Shown piece by piece: positions 1 to 9,171 of a stretch of DNA of 64,000 nucleotides. Both the position numbers and the translations under genes were made by a program. The stretch spans positions 80,070 to 144,069 of the forward strand of contig NZ_JFHR01000007.1 in the NCBI RefSeq assembly GCF_000722875.1. The letters run 5' to 3'. This stretch comes from Sphingobium chlorophenolicum (lineage in GTDB: Bacteria; Pseudomonadota; Alphaproteobacteria; Sphingomonadales; Sphingomonadaceae). The notes beneath the pieces are model-generated. The model was not told the origin of the DNA, ran no database searches, and worked only from the letters and a program-made list of their open reading frames with translations. Every line of letters begins with the position of its first letter. The first letter of the stretch is position 1.

Positions 1-1
1 G

Positions 2-97
2 CGCCGAACCTTCCGTTACGACTGGGAGTACCAGGGTCTCTCTCTGCGCCTGATCGGCTTCGGCATGGTCCGTACCGGCAAGGAGCAACACCAATGA
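2..97 (+). CDS. traE: TraE, 3' end only (F-type T4SS inner-membrane protein)
   Basis: Only the last 31 codons are inside the window; the gene starts upstream. The reading frame from base 2 gives a C-terminus containing FRYDWEYQGLSLRLIGF, which resembles the end of TraE, the bitopic VirB8-like protein that links inner-membrane and core parts of the F-type channel. The stop overlaps the traK start in an ATGA, and the following gene order (traK, traB, traV, traC) is the expected F-type order. The assignment rests on this short tail plus position. Confidence 0.75.
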   Translation, partial: RRTFRYDWEYQGLSLRLIGFGMVRTGKEQHQ

Positions 98-897
98 CGG
101 CCATTTACGCTTTGGGCACCGCCGCAGCCGGCACGATCCTCATGTCGCGGATCACCTGCTTCCTGAGCCGGATGATCGGCGCTTGCCTGGTGACGCTTGC
201 GGTCTTGCTCTTCGCACAGCCCGCTTGGGCCGATCAGACGATCATGGCCGCTGACAGCGCCCAGGTGGATTGCCAGGCTTCCGCCAAGGATCTGACCCGC
301 ATCAGCCTGGTCGAGGACGAGTTCGCCAGCGTTTCAAAGATCTCGACTGGCAATCCGCAGGACGACTTCTCGGTCGTGAACGAGCCGGTGCGGGGCGACA
401 TCTATCTTAGCGTGCCGGAGGGCTACGGGCGCCCAGCGCTGTCATTCTTTGGCACCACTAAGCGCGGCTACGTTTACAAGTTCGTGTGCCGGATCTCTGG
501 TGACCAGGCTGCCCAGGTGTTCGTGTCGAACCCCGCAATCGCCAAGGAGAAGGCGACCGAAGCTTCGCCCCAGCAGGTCGCTGCCGGCCCCCAGGACGCG
601 GCCGTCGAGCTCGTCCAGGCGATGTATTCGAACAGCGTCGCCGATGGTTATGAGATGCGCCAGCGCGCGCTGAAGCCAGTCTATGTCGGCAAGCTCAAGG
701 TCCAGATGATCGCCGAGTATCGCGGCCAGGACCTCACCGGAAAGGTGCTGCGCATCGAGAACATGGGCGACGCGCCGACCGAGCTGACCGAACGCACGGT
801 CGCGCCGGCCAGCGCGCTCGCAGTCTCCATCGCCGAGCCCAGGCTCGCTCCGGGGAAGGTCACGACGGCCTACCTCGTCTCCCAGAACGTGAGGTAA
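94..897 (+). CDS. traK: TraK, outer-membrane core (secretin-like) protein of F-type T4SS
   Basis: The 267-residue protein matches the TraK family, the VirB9/secretin-like periplasmic component that forms the outer-membrane core with TraB and TraV. A signal peptide is visible at about residues 17-46, ending near PAWA. A second Met at base 142 would start directly at this signal sequence and may be the true start; the upstream ATG is kept because it makes an ATGA overlap with traE. The C-terminal half has the beta-rich layout of the family. It lies 3 bases before traB. Confidence 0.9.
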   Translation: MTAIYALGTAAAGTILMSRITCFLSRMIGACLVTLAVLLFAQPAWADQTIMAADSAQVDCQASAKDLTRISLVEDEFASVSKISTGNPQDDFSVVNEPVRGDIYLSVPEGYGRPALSFFGTTKRGYVYKFVCRISGDQAAQVFVSNPAIAKEKATEASPQQVAAGPQDAAVELVQAMYSNSVADGYEMRQRALKPVYVGKLKVQMIAEYRGQDLTGKVLRIENMGDAPTELTERTVAPASALAVSIAEPRLAPGKVTTAYLVSQNVR

Positions 898-900
898 GCC

Positions 901-2226
901 ATGGCCTTTGCGGACATCTTCAATCGTAAGCGCAAACCGCTCGACGAGGGCGAAGGGGAAGGTGTCTCGCCCGTCGGCGGCGAGCTCGCCGGAAACGAAG
1001 CGGTCCGTCGCAAGCAGCGCATGCTCTTGGCCGGTGCCGCCGGTGTCGGCCTTCTGGTCTCGTCGATGTGGATCTTCAGCGGCGACGACGTGTCGAAGAC
1101 CTCGGATGGCGACGAGGCCGAAAAGGTCGAGGTTTCGACCAAGGACCTCGTCAACCGGAACCTGTCTCAACAGGAGTGGATGGCGCTGTCGGAAAACCGC
1201 TTCGCCTCGACGGAGAACCAGCTCAAGTCGGCGAACGGTCAGACGGCGCGGGTAGACAACCTCGCCGCGCAAGTCGAGGCGCTAAAGGGCCAGAACCAAG
1301 CGATGCAGGCCGACGGGCAGCGGGTGCTCTCTGCCTATCAGGCTGAAAACGAGCAGCTCCGCAAGCAGCTGAACGAGCGCCCTACGGCGCCCGCGCCGGC
1401 ACCGGGGCCGGCAGCCATGTACGGGCCGAATGGCCCGCAGGCCTATCAGCGACCTGACGCCGGGGCAGGAGCCCCGGGAGCGCTCTCGGTGAGCCGGTCG
1501 GCGGAAGTCAAGATGGTCAGCTTCTCGACCACCGACACAGGAACCGCGTCGAGGGTCACCAAGGGAAATACGGTCTATACCGACAGCCCGAACTACCTGC
1601 CGCCCAATAGCTTTGCCTCCGCCAAGGTGATCGTCGGAGTCGACGCTGCGGCCGGGGTGAACAGCCAGACCGATCCGCTTCCCGTCGTTCTGCGTGTGAC
1701 GGGGCCGGCGCGGTCGGTGCTGCAAAACGGCAAGCTTCTTACGACCAAGATTCAGGGCTGCTTGATCAACGGCGCCGCGCGCGGCGAACTGTCGAGCGAA
1801 AAGGTCTACGTCAAGCTGCAGAAGATGACCTGCCCGCAGCCGGGCGGGCGATATGCGGTTTCCGAGGTCAAAGGGTTCATCGCGTTCGGTGGAAAGACCG
1901 GGGTGCGCGGCCGGGTCGTCTCCCGCGAAGGCGGTCTCGTTAGCCAAGCTTTCATCGCCGGTCTGGTCGGCGGGTTCGGCCGCGGCTTCTCGGCAAATGC
2001 CAATTCGTTCCTGACCCAGCCCAACGTGACGGTGAACGGTCAACGTCAGAAACTCGGGCTCGGAGACATAGCCCAAGGCGGCTTCGGCGAAGGCGTCGCT
2101 CAGAGCGGGGACATGGTCTCGAAATATCTGATCGAGCGCGCCGAGCAATATCAACCGGTGATTGAGATGCCGACCGGCATCGATGTGGAAATCGTCTTCC
2201 TGGAGGGTGTCTATGTTCGCAATTGA
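901..2226 (+). CDS. traB: TraB, VirB10-like scaffold protein of F-type T4SS
   Basis: The 441-residue protein has the TraB/VirB10 plan: a short cytoplasmic N-terminus, one membrane segment at about residues 40-58, a coiled-coil at about 85-160, a Pro/Ala-rich linker, and a C-terminal beta-barrel-type domain (about 190-441) rich in Gly and Gln. It spans the envelope and connects the inner-membrane platform to the TraK/TraV core. It starts 3 bases after traK and ends with 14 bases of overlap with dsbC, indicating translational coupling. Confidence 0.92.
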   Translation: MAFADIFNRKRKPLDEGEGEGVSPVGGELAGNEAVRRKQRMLLAGAAGVGLLVSSMWIFSGDDVSKTSDGDEAEKVEVSTKDLVNRNLSQQEWMALSENRFASTENQLKSANGQTARVDNLAAQVEALKGQNQAMQADGQRVLSAYQAENEQLRKQLNERPTAPAPAPGPAAMYGPNGPQAYQRPDAGAGAPGALSVSRSAEVKMVSFSTTDTGTASRVTKGNTVYTDSPNYLPPNSFASAKVIVGVDAAAGVNSQTDPLPVVLRVTGPARSVLQNGKLLTTKIQGCLINGAARGELSSEKVYVKLQKMTCPQPGGRYAVSEVKGFIAFGGKTGVRGRVVSREGGLVSQAFIAGLVGGFGRGFSANANSFLTQPNVTVNGQRQKLGLGDIAQGGFGEGVAQSGDMVSKYLIERAEQYQPVIEMPTGIDVEIVFLEGVYVRN

Positions 2227-3082
2227 TCGTTTGCGCCGGCGCCTGTCGCCCAAAGCCATGATGGTGCTGGCCGTGCCGCTTGTGGGGATCGCCAGCGTTG
2301 CCGTCGCCGCGCAGATGGCCAACCCGGGCAGCGTCGAGGTGGCCAGCCTCCTGAAGGCACGGCTCCCCAAGACCCCGCTGACGAAGGTCGACTGCGAGAA
2401 GGTCAAGGGGCTGTGCGAGGTCACCGCCGACTCGAACCTCTTCTATGTCGACACCAAGGCCCGATACCTGATCATCGGCCGTGTCTATGACATGGAGACG
2501 CGGCAGGACCTCACCGCGGCCCGGCTCCTCGAAATCAACCCCGACATGCTGGTGGGAGGCGCCGCGAAGGCCAATGCGGCGTCGGCGGATGGAGACGAAG
2601 AGTCGGCTCTCGCGCCGCCGCAGGGCCGGCTGCAGAAGACATCACTTCCGGCCCGGCCCGCCACGCTTTCGCTCGATGGCCTGCCGAAGGACGGCGCGAT
2701 CGTGTGGGGAAATCCTGCGGGGCAGACAGTCACCGTCTTCACCGACTTCCGCTGCGGCTACTGCCGCGCTCTCACGAACGTGCTGCGCAGCATGGACGTG
2801 CGCGTCGTGGAGCGTCCGATCTCGGTCCTCGGCAGCCGCGACATCGCCGATCGCGTCTACTGCGCGAAGAACCGGGAGGAAGCCCTCCACGCTGCCTACG
2901 CCGGTGAGCCGTTCAAGGGGGGAGCATCCTGCGACACCTCCGGGCTCGATGCCAACGAGGCGTTCGCACACAAACATGGCCTGACGGGGACGCCGGTCAT
3001 CGTCCGAAGCGACGGCGCGGTCCTCGAGGGCTATCGACCCAAGGAGTTCCTGCTGAGCTGGATCAAGGAAGGGCGGTCGTGA
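2213..3082 (+). CDS. dsbC: DsbC-type periplasmic thiol-disulfide isomerase of the transfer operon
   Basis: About 289 residues: an N-terminal membrane or signal segment (residues 13-35), a DsbC-like N-terminal domain and a thioredoxin fold with the redox motif CGYC at residues 181-184 in the context TDFRCGYC. Disulfide isomerases of this kind are common in F-type operons, where TraN, TraU and TraH are Cys-rich substrates. The start at 2213 is chosen because the upstream extension of the frame lies within traB and lacks signal-peptide character. The stop overlaps the GTG start of traV. Confidence 0.88.
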   Translation: MFAIDRLRRRLSPKAMMVLAVPLVGIASVAVAAQMANPGSVEVASLLKARLPKTPLTKVDCEKVKGLCEVTADSNLFYVDTKARYLIIGRVYDMETRQDLTAARLLEINPDMLVGGAAKANAASADGDEESALAPPQGRLQKTSLPARPATLSLDGLPKDGAIVWGNPAGQTVTVFTDFRCGYCRALTNVLRSMDVRVVERPISVLGSRDIADRVYCAKNREEALHAAYAGEPFKGGASCDTSGLDANEAFAHKHGLTGTPVIVRSDGAVLEGYRPKEFLLSWIKEGRS

Positions 3083-4128
3083 GCGCCCGCTGCCTTACCA
3101 GCGCCGCTCTGTGCGCGGCTGGCCTGCTGACGCTGCCCGGGTGCACGACCTTCGGCGGCAACGTCAAGGGCAGCTTCTCGTGCCAGGCACCCGACGGAAT
3201 CTGCGCTCCCTCCTCGACGATCGACGATCGCGCCATGGCGATGATCTCGGGCGAGGCCGGCGACGTCATGATCCCCGCGGGACCATACCAAGCCGCGCCG
3301 CAGCCGCCGCAGCGTTCAACGCGGACCGCGCTCGCGTCGCCTCGCGCCGCGACCGGCGAAACGCCTGCCGCCCGGACGCGCGAAAAGGTGCTCCGGATCG
3401 TCTTCCAACCCTATGTCGACGATCGCGGCCGCCTCCACGAGGCCAGCGCTGTTCACACCGTGGTGCAGTCCGAATGGCAGGCGGAGGCCCTCGCCGACGC
3501 GAGACCAATCCCCGACCGCAATGCGGCCGCGGCCGCGCCGGCCGAGCTGAGCCTTGTCGAGGCGGTCGATCGTGAGGCGCCGGGAACCGTCGACATCGCT
3601 GCGTTCGATCCTAACTTGCCAGATCCCGCCGTCGTGGCCGCGGCGCGCGCGCGGGGTTCCGACCCCGTTGCCGCCATCAAGGCGGACGTTGCGAAGCGTC
3701 TGACAGCGAAGCCCGAGCGGCGCACCACGCGCTCGAGCCTGTCCGTCTCCGCTGACGCCCGAGCGTCTTCCGCTACATCGGAGACCGGAGCGGCGGCCTC
3801 TGCTTCGCAACCCGCAGTCGCCGACGCCAAGCCTCTCAAGGACCCCGCTCGACCCGCTGCGGTCCCGCCGGCCGTAAAAAACCGCCAGCCAGCGTCGCCG
3901 GCGTCATTGGCGAAGCAACCGGCGCTGGAGAGCGAGGGCGGGGCCAGCTCCGGCCCTGAAGCCATGGCGCGCGTGAAGGCGAGCGAGGCCTACCGGGATG
4001 CCGAGGCACATGTCCAAGGCGTCGCGCGGCAGGCCGGAGAAGACCCGGCACTTCCGAGCATGAAGCCTCTGACCAGCCCCACCATTCGCGCCGCGAGCTT
4101 TCCGGCGGCCGTCCCGGAGGACAAGTGA
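3079..4128 (+). CDS. traV: TraV, outer-membrane lipoprotein of F-type T4SS
   Basis: The GTG start overlaps the dsbC stop (GTGA). The N-terminus is a lipoprotein signal with lipobox LPGC at about residues 19-22, so the mature protein should be acylated and anchored in the outer membrane as part of the core complex with TraK and TraB. At 349 residues it is longer than F TraV. The excess is a low-complexity Ala/Pro/Arg-rich middle and C-terminal region (about 180-340) that looks disordered. Identity rests on the lipobox, N-terminal sequence and position before traC. Confidence 0.82.
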   Translation: MSARCLTSAALCAAGLLTLPGCTTFGGNVKGSFSCQAPDGICAPSSTIDDRAMAMISGEAGDVMIPAGPYQAAPQPPQRSTRTALASPRAATGETPAARTREKVLRIVFQPYVDDRGRLHEASAVHTVVQSEWQAEALADARPIPDRNAAAAAPAELSLVEAVDREAPGTVDIAAFDPNLPDPAVVAAARARGSDPVAAIKADVAKRLTAKPERRTTRSSLSVSADARASSATSETGAAASASQPAVADAKPLKDPARPAAVPPAVKNRQPASPASLAKQPALESEGGASSGPEAMARVKASEAYRDAEAHVQGVARQAGEDPALPSMKPLTSPTIRAASFPAAVPEDK

Positions 4129-6719
4129 TGAGCGCCAAGGCTGGCCTGTTCGACAACCTGCTGTCGGGCGTCTTCGGTGACAGCAAGCGCCCTGATGCGC
4201 AGCGGCCGGATCTTGCGGTGCCTATGCTCGCCCATTGGCTTCCGTACCGGAGCTACGATCCGAAAACTGCCATCTTCTACAACTCGTCTTCCCGAGGCTT
4301 CGTGATCGAGGTGTCGCCGCTGGTCGGTGCCGACGAGCGCACCGGCGAGATACTGACACAGTTCCTTTCCGAGGGAATCCCCGCGCCCGGTTGCCTTCAG
4401 TTCCACGACTGGATGAGTCCCCGGGTCGGGGAGCGGCTCTCGAAGTGGTATCTGCCACGCTATTCCGCGAGCGGCGTCTATGAGCGGATGGCCAAGCATC
4501 GGGTCGACTTCCTGACGGAAGGCGTCTGGAATTCGCTCTCGGCCGACGCACCGTTTTGCCTGCGCAATCACCGGGTCGCCATCTCCTATTCGACCCCGGA
4601 GAGCTCGAGCGTCTCCAATGAGGAGATCGTCGCCGTGATGGACGGCCTGGTCTCGGTGCTCGGCTCGATAGGCGTCTCGGCGCGGAAGATGGATCCGGTC
4701 GCGCTGATTGGCTGGATCGACGACATCACATCGCCGACCACCGCGGCGGGCGAGGACGTGGTCAGCTACAATCCGCTCGATCCGATCGCCGACCAGGCGG
4801 TGCGGCGCGACATCGAGATGCGAGTCGATCCGGATCGCATTCTGCTGCGGACCGAACGGTTTCGGCCAACGGGCAAGGAGGTCGATGGCGCGCCGGAAAT
4901 CGGCGAGATCTATCCCGACGTCTTCGACGTTCGGTCGTTCTCCGTTCGCAATCTTCCGCAGCGCTGGGCACCCTGGGATTGCGCGCGCCTGATCGGTGAC
5001 ATGTTCGCCGACAAGCTGCGGATGCCCTGTCCGGTGGCCACCAACCTGTGCCTAGACTTCCCCGATCCGCAGGCGTCGAACAACAAGGCCAGCTTCAAGT
5101 TCATGCGGACCACGAGCCTCGCGGATTCGAAGTCCGCCCGGTTCTTGCCCCAGCTGCGCGATCAGTCGCAGGAGTGGAAGTTCGTCAACGACGAAATTCG
5201 GCAAGGGCGCAAGCTGGTGCGCCTGTTCTACAGCGTCACATCATTCTCGCCGAAGGGCAGGGGAGACGCCAACGAACGTATCCTGAAATCCGTCTACCGG
5301 GCGGCGGGCTGGGATCTGCTCGACGATCGATACCTCCAGGTCATGGGCCTGCTCTGCGCGATGCCCATGACGATGGCGAACGGGCTGTCGAGGGATCTCG
5401 ATCGCATGAAGCGCATGCGCACGATGCTGAGTACCACCGCGGCGAACCTTGCTCCCATCCAGGGCGAATATCTCGGCGGCCATACGCCGCACCTCCTGCT
5501 GATCGGTCGACGGGGCCAGCCATTCTTCTGGAGCCCGTTCGAAAATGCGGCCGGCAACCACAATGTCGCGGTGTTCGGCAAGAGCGGCAGCGGCAAGTCC
5601 GTGGCGCTGCAGGAGCTGTGCGCCTCGCTGTGTGGCGCGGGATCCAAGGTGGTGGTCATCGATGATGGCCGGTCGTTCGAGCACTCGGCGAAATTGCAGG
5701 GCGGCGCTTTCGTCGAGTTCACCATGTCCAGCGGCTTCTGCCTGAACCCGTTCTCGATGATCGATGAAAAGCAGGCAGCCGAAGACGAGGACTATCTCCT
5801 CGACTGCATGGCGATGCTCAAGGCGATCGTGAACCAGATGTCGCGGCACATCGACCGTCTGACCGACACGGAACGTGGCCTGATCGACGGGGCGGTCAAC
5901 CGGGTCTGGGAAGCGCAGGGCCGTAACGGCTCGATCGACGATGTTATCGCCGCGCTCAACGATACCGGCCACGAACTGGCCTCGCACCTGGCAATCGCCA
6001 TGATGCCGTTCTCGAGCGCAGGCACCTACGGCAAGTTCTTCAAGGGCGAGGTCTCGTTCGAACTGCAGGCTCAGCTTACCGTCTTCGAGCTCTCCGATCT
6101 CTCGTCGCGCGAGGAACTGCGCAGCGTCGTCCTGACGGCGATCATGTTCATGTCGCAGCAGATGATGCGGAAGGTCGACCGGTCCATACCCAAGGCGCTG
6201 CTGCTCGATGAGGCCTGGCAGATGCTGCGCGGCGGCGCGATGGCAGACTTCATCGAAACCTATGCCCGCACCTGCCGCAAATATGGCGCGTCGCTGGTCA
6301 CGGCCACGCAATCGCTCAACGACTACTACAAATCCGCTGGCTCGATCGCGGCGCTCGAGAATAGCGACTGGTTTGTCATCCTTCAGCAGAAGCCCGAGAC
6401 CATCGCGGATTTCAAGAAGCACGATCGCTTCGAGATGGACGACTACACCGACGCCTTGCTCCGCTCCCTGAAGAGGAACGGCTTCGAATATTCGGACATC
6501 ATGATCAAGGGGCCCGACACCCTGGCCGTCGGCCGACTGGTCCTCGACCCCTTCTCCGCGGCGCTCTTCTCGTCGAGCCCACGGACCTTCGCCGCCATCG
6601 AGGCGATGGTCGCTGACGGGCTCAGCATGGACGAGGCGATCGAGCGGATCGCCTTCCCCAACAACCCCGAGAAATGGGCGACGCCCGCCGAAGATCCGGC
6701 GGCGATCGCGGCGGAGTGA
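4128..6719 (+). CDS. traC: TraC, VirB4-type ATPase of F-type T4SS
   Basis: The 863-residue cytoplasmic ATPase powers pilus assembly and substrate transfer. The Walker A motif GKSGSGKS is at residues 484-491, and a Walker B-like LLLDEAWQML lies near residue 690, followed by the ATQSLNDYY region typical of VirB4/TraC. Length fits the family. A GTG at 4125 is in frame, but the ATG at 4128 gives the TGATG overlap with traV seen at other junctions in this operon. Confidence 0.95.
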   Translation: MSAKAGLFDNLLSGVFGDSKRPDAQRPDLAVPMLAHWLPYRSYDPKTAIFYNSSSRGFVIEVSPLVGADERTGEILTQFLSEGIPAPGCLQFHDWMSPRVGERLSKWYLPRYSASGVYERMAKHRVDFLTEGVWNSLSADAPFCLRNHRVAISYSTPESSSVSNEEIVAVMDGLVSVLGSIGVSARKMDPVALIGWIDDITSPTTAAGEDVVSYNPLDPIADQAVRRDIEMRVDPDRILLRTERFRPTGKEVDGAPEIGEIYPDVFDVRSFSVRNLPQRWAPWDCARLIGDMFADKLRMPCPVATNLCLDFPDPQASNNKASFKFMRTTSLADSKSARFLPQLRDQSQEWKFVNDEIRQGRKLVRLFYSVTSFSPKGRGDANERILKSVYRAAGWDLLDDRYLQVMGLLCAMPMTMANGLSRDLDRMKRMRTMLSTTAANLAPIQGEYLGGHTPHLLLIGRRGQPFFWSPFENAAGNHNVAVFGKSGSGKSVALQELCASLCGAGSKVVVIDDGRSFEHSAKLQGGAFVEFTMSSGFCLNPFSMIDEKQAAEDEDYLLDCMAMLKAIVNQMSRHIDRLTDTERGLIDGAVNRVWEAQGRNGSIDDVIAALNDTGHELASHLAIAMMPFSSAGTYGKFFKGEVSFELQAQLTVFELSDLSSREELRSVVLTAIMFMSQQMMRKVDRSIPKALLLDEAWQMLRGGAMADFIETYARTCRKYGASLVTATQSLNDYYKSAGSIAALENSDWFVILQQKPETIADFKKHDRFEMDDYTDALLRSLKRNGFEYSDIMIKGPDTLAVGRLVLDPFSAALFSSSPRTFAAIEAMVADGLSMDEAIERIAFPNNPEKWATPAEDPAAIAAE

Positions 6720-6723
6720 ACCG

Positions 6724-7080
6724 ATGGCGACCCTGGCTCCTGTCGACGCCGACAGCACCCGGCAGCGGCGCAAGATCGACCTCGGCTTCCTGCTCTATTT
6801 CTACCTCCACATTGCGGGGTTCCTCGCCTCGACCCTGCTGATCACATGGGGGCTGTTCGTCCTGTTCTTCCTCACGATCGGCGGTCTCTCGTTCGACGGG
6901 ATGATGCACCAGCTCAACAACATGGCGAGCCGATACGTCGCGGCCGACGCGGCTCGCGTGGAGTCGTTCAAGCACGTCCTCGTGGTCGCGCACATGCTGC
7001 TTTCCACCGCAATCATCGTCTTCCGCCGCCACAGCATCCTGCCCTCGCGCGACCCAAAGCGGAGCAACGTCAATGGCTGA
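6724..7080 (+). CDS. Small inner-membrane protein between traC and trbI
   Basis: A 118-residue protein with two predicted membrane helices (about residues 20-52 and 85-102) and a basic C-terminus. It begins 4 bases after traC and overlaps trbI by 8 bases, so it is translated as part of the transfer operon. I do not recognise the family. Position suggests a minor channel or assembly component, which is inference from context only. Confidence 0.75.
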   Translation: MATLAPVDADSTRQRRKIDLGFLLYFYLHIAGFLASTLLITWGLFVLFFLTIGGLSFDGMMHQLNNMASRYVAADAARVESFKHVLVVAHMLLSTAIIVFRRHSILPSRDPKRSNVNG

Positions 7081-7732
7081 CCAACCCGAACTCGATCTTC
7101 CCCCGCCCGTGATTGCTTCCGCACCTGCCGCGCCCTCCCGTGGGCACCGCGGCTTCGCTGGGTTCACCCGGGCTCAGCTGCTGATCGGCCTCACGCTCAT
7201 CTTGGGGCTGGTCTGGTCGATGTGGGTCACGAAGGCGCTGATTGCGCCACGCGAGGAGCACATCGTCAAGGCAAGCCTGTCCAACATCGTTGGGGAATAT
7301 GTGAGCGCGCAGGCCCGCTCGGCATCCCCGCCAGCCCAGGTCGAGGCCGAGATGCGCGCTTTCATGTCGTCGCTCGACCATGAGCTTCAGCGCCGCAGCG
7401 CGAACGGTCAGGTGGTTCTGGTCGGTGAGGCGGTGCTGACCAAGAACGTGCCCGACATCACGGACAGTCTCAGGAAGGCGGTGTACGCAAGCGGAGTGCG
7501 CCCGCCCCGGCAGGCGAGCGCTCAGGAGTTGCAGCAGCTCCAGCAACAACTGCCGCCGGCGCCGATCCCGCAAGCATTTGCCGGCCCAGCGGCCACGATC
7601 GATCCCATGGCTGCCGCGCCGCAGAACATGGTGCCGCAGCAGGCGATGCCGGTCGGCATGCCTGCGGCGCCGACCGCGCCCGGCGCCTCGATCTCGACTT
7701 TCGGAGGCCAAGATGGCGGTAACGGCCGATAG
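7073..7732 (+). CDS. trbI: TrbI, F-type conjugation protein
   Basis: The 219-residue protein carries one N-terminal membrane segment (about residues 32-50) followed by a periplasmic region with a predicted coiled-coil and a Pro/Gln/Met-rich C-terminus. This is the layout of F-type TrbI, which influences pilus outgrowth and retraction. The middle stretch with VVLVGEAVLTKNVPDIT is family-like. It overlaps both neighbours. Confidence 0.83.
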   Translation: MADQPELDLPPPVIASAPAAPSRGHRGFAGFTRAQLLIGLTLILGLVWSMWVTKALIAPREEHIVKASLSNIVGEYVSAQARSASPPAQVEAEMRAFMSSLDHELQRRSANGQVVLVGEAVLTKNVPDITDSLRKAVYASGVRPPRQASAQELQQLQQQLPPAPIPQAFAGPAATIDPMAAAPQNMVPQQAMPVGMPAAPTAPGASISTFGGQDGGNGR

Positions 7733-8249
7733 GGCGCCGGCACCCGTGTGGCGGCCGCGCAAGCGGCTGTGGGGGCTGTTCGCCGCTTTCGTTGCCGGCA
7801 GCGTCGTGCTCGGGGCGATGAGCGAATGGCGAGACGATCATGCGCTGCTGATCAACACGACGGAGTCGCTGCCGAACTGGGCGTTCATCATCCATCGCAA
7901 CAAGCTGCCGACACGCGGTGACTATGTCTTCTTCGACCCGCCGGCGAGTGAACTGTTGCGCGCGCATTTCGGGCCAAAGCCGCAGATGTTCGGGAAGATC
8001 GTCTACGGCGTGCCCGGAGACGTGGTGGCGCACTGGCACAGTGCGGTGACCGTCAATGGCCGTGTGGTGGCCTACACCAAGACGAAGACCAAATCGGGCG
8101 AGCCGCTCGCGATAGGCCCGAGCGGCGTCATCCCCGCCGGCTGCTATTATGTCGGAACGCCGCACAAGGATGGCTTCGATTCCCGCTACGCCGCGATCGG
8201 CCTCGCATGTCAGCGACAGATCGTGGGAACCGGGACGGCTATCCTGTGA
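7713..8249 (+). CDS. S26-family signal peptidase of the transfer operon (TraF/LepB-like)
   Basis: About 178 residues with an N-terminal membrane anchor (about 15-38). A Ser motif in ESLPNWAFIIHR supplies the likely nucleophile, and the Lys in FGKIVYGVPGD the general base, as in type I signal peptidases of the conjugative TraF class. It probably processes the pilin or another transfer protein. The start ATG at 7713 overlaps trbI; the frame is open further upstream but lies inside trbI. Confidence 0.85.
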   Translation: MAVTADRAPAPVWRPRKRLWGLFAAFVAGSVVLGAMSEWRDDHALLINTTESLPNWAFIIHRNKLPTRGDYVFFDPPASELLRAHFGPKPQMFGKIVYGVPGDVVAHWHSAVTVNGRVVAYTKTKTKSGEPLAIGPSGVIPAGCYYVGTPHKDGFDSRYAAIGLACQRQIVGTGTAIL

Positions 8250-8902
8250 TCCGGCTGCTTGCCCCGCTCGTCGGCATTGCCAGCCTGGGCGCGGCGGTGC
8301 TGCTCACCGGCTCCCAACGTGGGGAGGCAAGCGATTTCGGTCAACTGGGGCAGACATACCCGGTGGCCGAGGCCGACTTGCTCTCGACAATCGAGGCCCG
8401 GCTGAAGCGAGCCCAGGCAACGGGTGAGATGGACCGCGTGAACGCGGCCTTCGCCAAGCGAGCGGAAGCGAAGGTCAGGCGGCCCGTGCCCGTGGCAGGG
8501 ATTTCTCCGGCCGAGCAGGCGCGAACCTGGAATTACGATCCGACGATCACGCTCGAGCGCGAGATCCGGGACCACAAGGGGCAGCTTATCGCCGCGGCCG
8601 GCCAGAGGATCAATCCGCTCGACTTCGTGTCGATGCGCCAGAACCTGGTCTTCGTTGATGGCGACGACGCTGGACAAGTCGACTGGGCGACGAAGCGCTT
8701 CACCGAGCTCAACGCGAAGATCATCTTCGTCAACGGCTCGCCGATCGAGTCCATGACGACGCGCAAGCGCCGGTTCTTCTTCGACCAGGAGGGTCGACTC
8801 ACCAGCAAGTTCGGCATCCGGCATACGCCGGCCGTCGTCTCGCAGGCGGGCAAGCTGCTCCAGGTTTCCGAAACGGTCCTCAAACCGGGAGGCCGCAGCT
8901 GA
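8246..8902 (+). CDS. traW: TraW, periplasmic F-type conjugation protein
   Basis: A TraW-family periplasmic protein. The GTG at 8246 forms a GTGA overlap with the peptidase gene and leads straight into a signal peptide (IRLLAPLVGIASLGAAVLL). An in-frame ATG at 8207 has no obvious ribosome site and lies within the preceding gene. The central WNYDPTITLEREIRDHKG and C-terminal KFGIRHTPAVV regions are typical of TraW. TraW works with TrbC and TraU in pilus assembly and mating-pair steps. Confidence 0.88.
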   Translation: MIRLLAPLVGIASLGAAVLLTGSQRGEASDFGQLGQTYPVAEADLLSTIEARLKRAQATGEMDRVNAAFAKRAEAKVRRPVPVAGISPAEQARTWNYDPTITLEREIRDHKGQLIAAAGQRINPLDFVSMRQNLVFVDGDDAGQVDWATKRFTELNAKIIFVNGSPIESMTTRKRRFFFDQEGRLTSKFGIRHTPAVVSQAGKLLQVSETVLKPGGRS

Positions 8903-9171
8903 TGCCGTTGTGGCTCGATCTTCTGCGGACGCCGATGGCGGCTCCGGAAACGCGGGCGCTGCGCCGCATGCGCTTGTCGTGGCAGGCCCTCTGCCTCTCG
9001 CTCGCGCTCGTCGCAGCCTTCTTCGCGCAGATCCACGCCGTGCTGGGACGCGCGGCGCCATGCCTCGCCCTCGGGTTGCTGGTCGCGGCCGGGCTGTACA
9101 CCTGGCTCTACCTTTACCGGAAGAATGCCGCCGACAACGCCTTTCTCGAGCGGACGGGGGAGGGGCGCTGA
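8902..9171 (+). CDS. Small membrane protein between traW and traU
   Basis: An 89-residue protein with two predicted membrane helices (about residues 28-46 and 52-70) and a basic N-terminus. Both ends overlap neighbours by one base (TGATG), so it belongs to the operon. No family recognised; position suggests an accessory of the inner-membrane assembly platform. Confidence 0.72.
   Translation: MPLWLDLLRTPMAAPETRALRRMRLSWQALCLSLALVAAFFAQIHAVLGRAAPCLALGLLVAAGLYTWLYLYRKNAADNAFLERTGEGR

Noticed and set aside
1282..2424. 380-codon - strand frame
   Set aside because: Antisense to traB and dsbC.
5241..6773. 510-codon - strand frame
   Set aside because: Antisense to traC, with composition typical of shadow frames.
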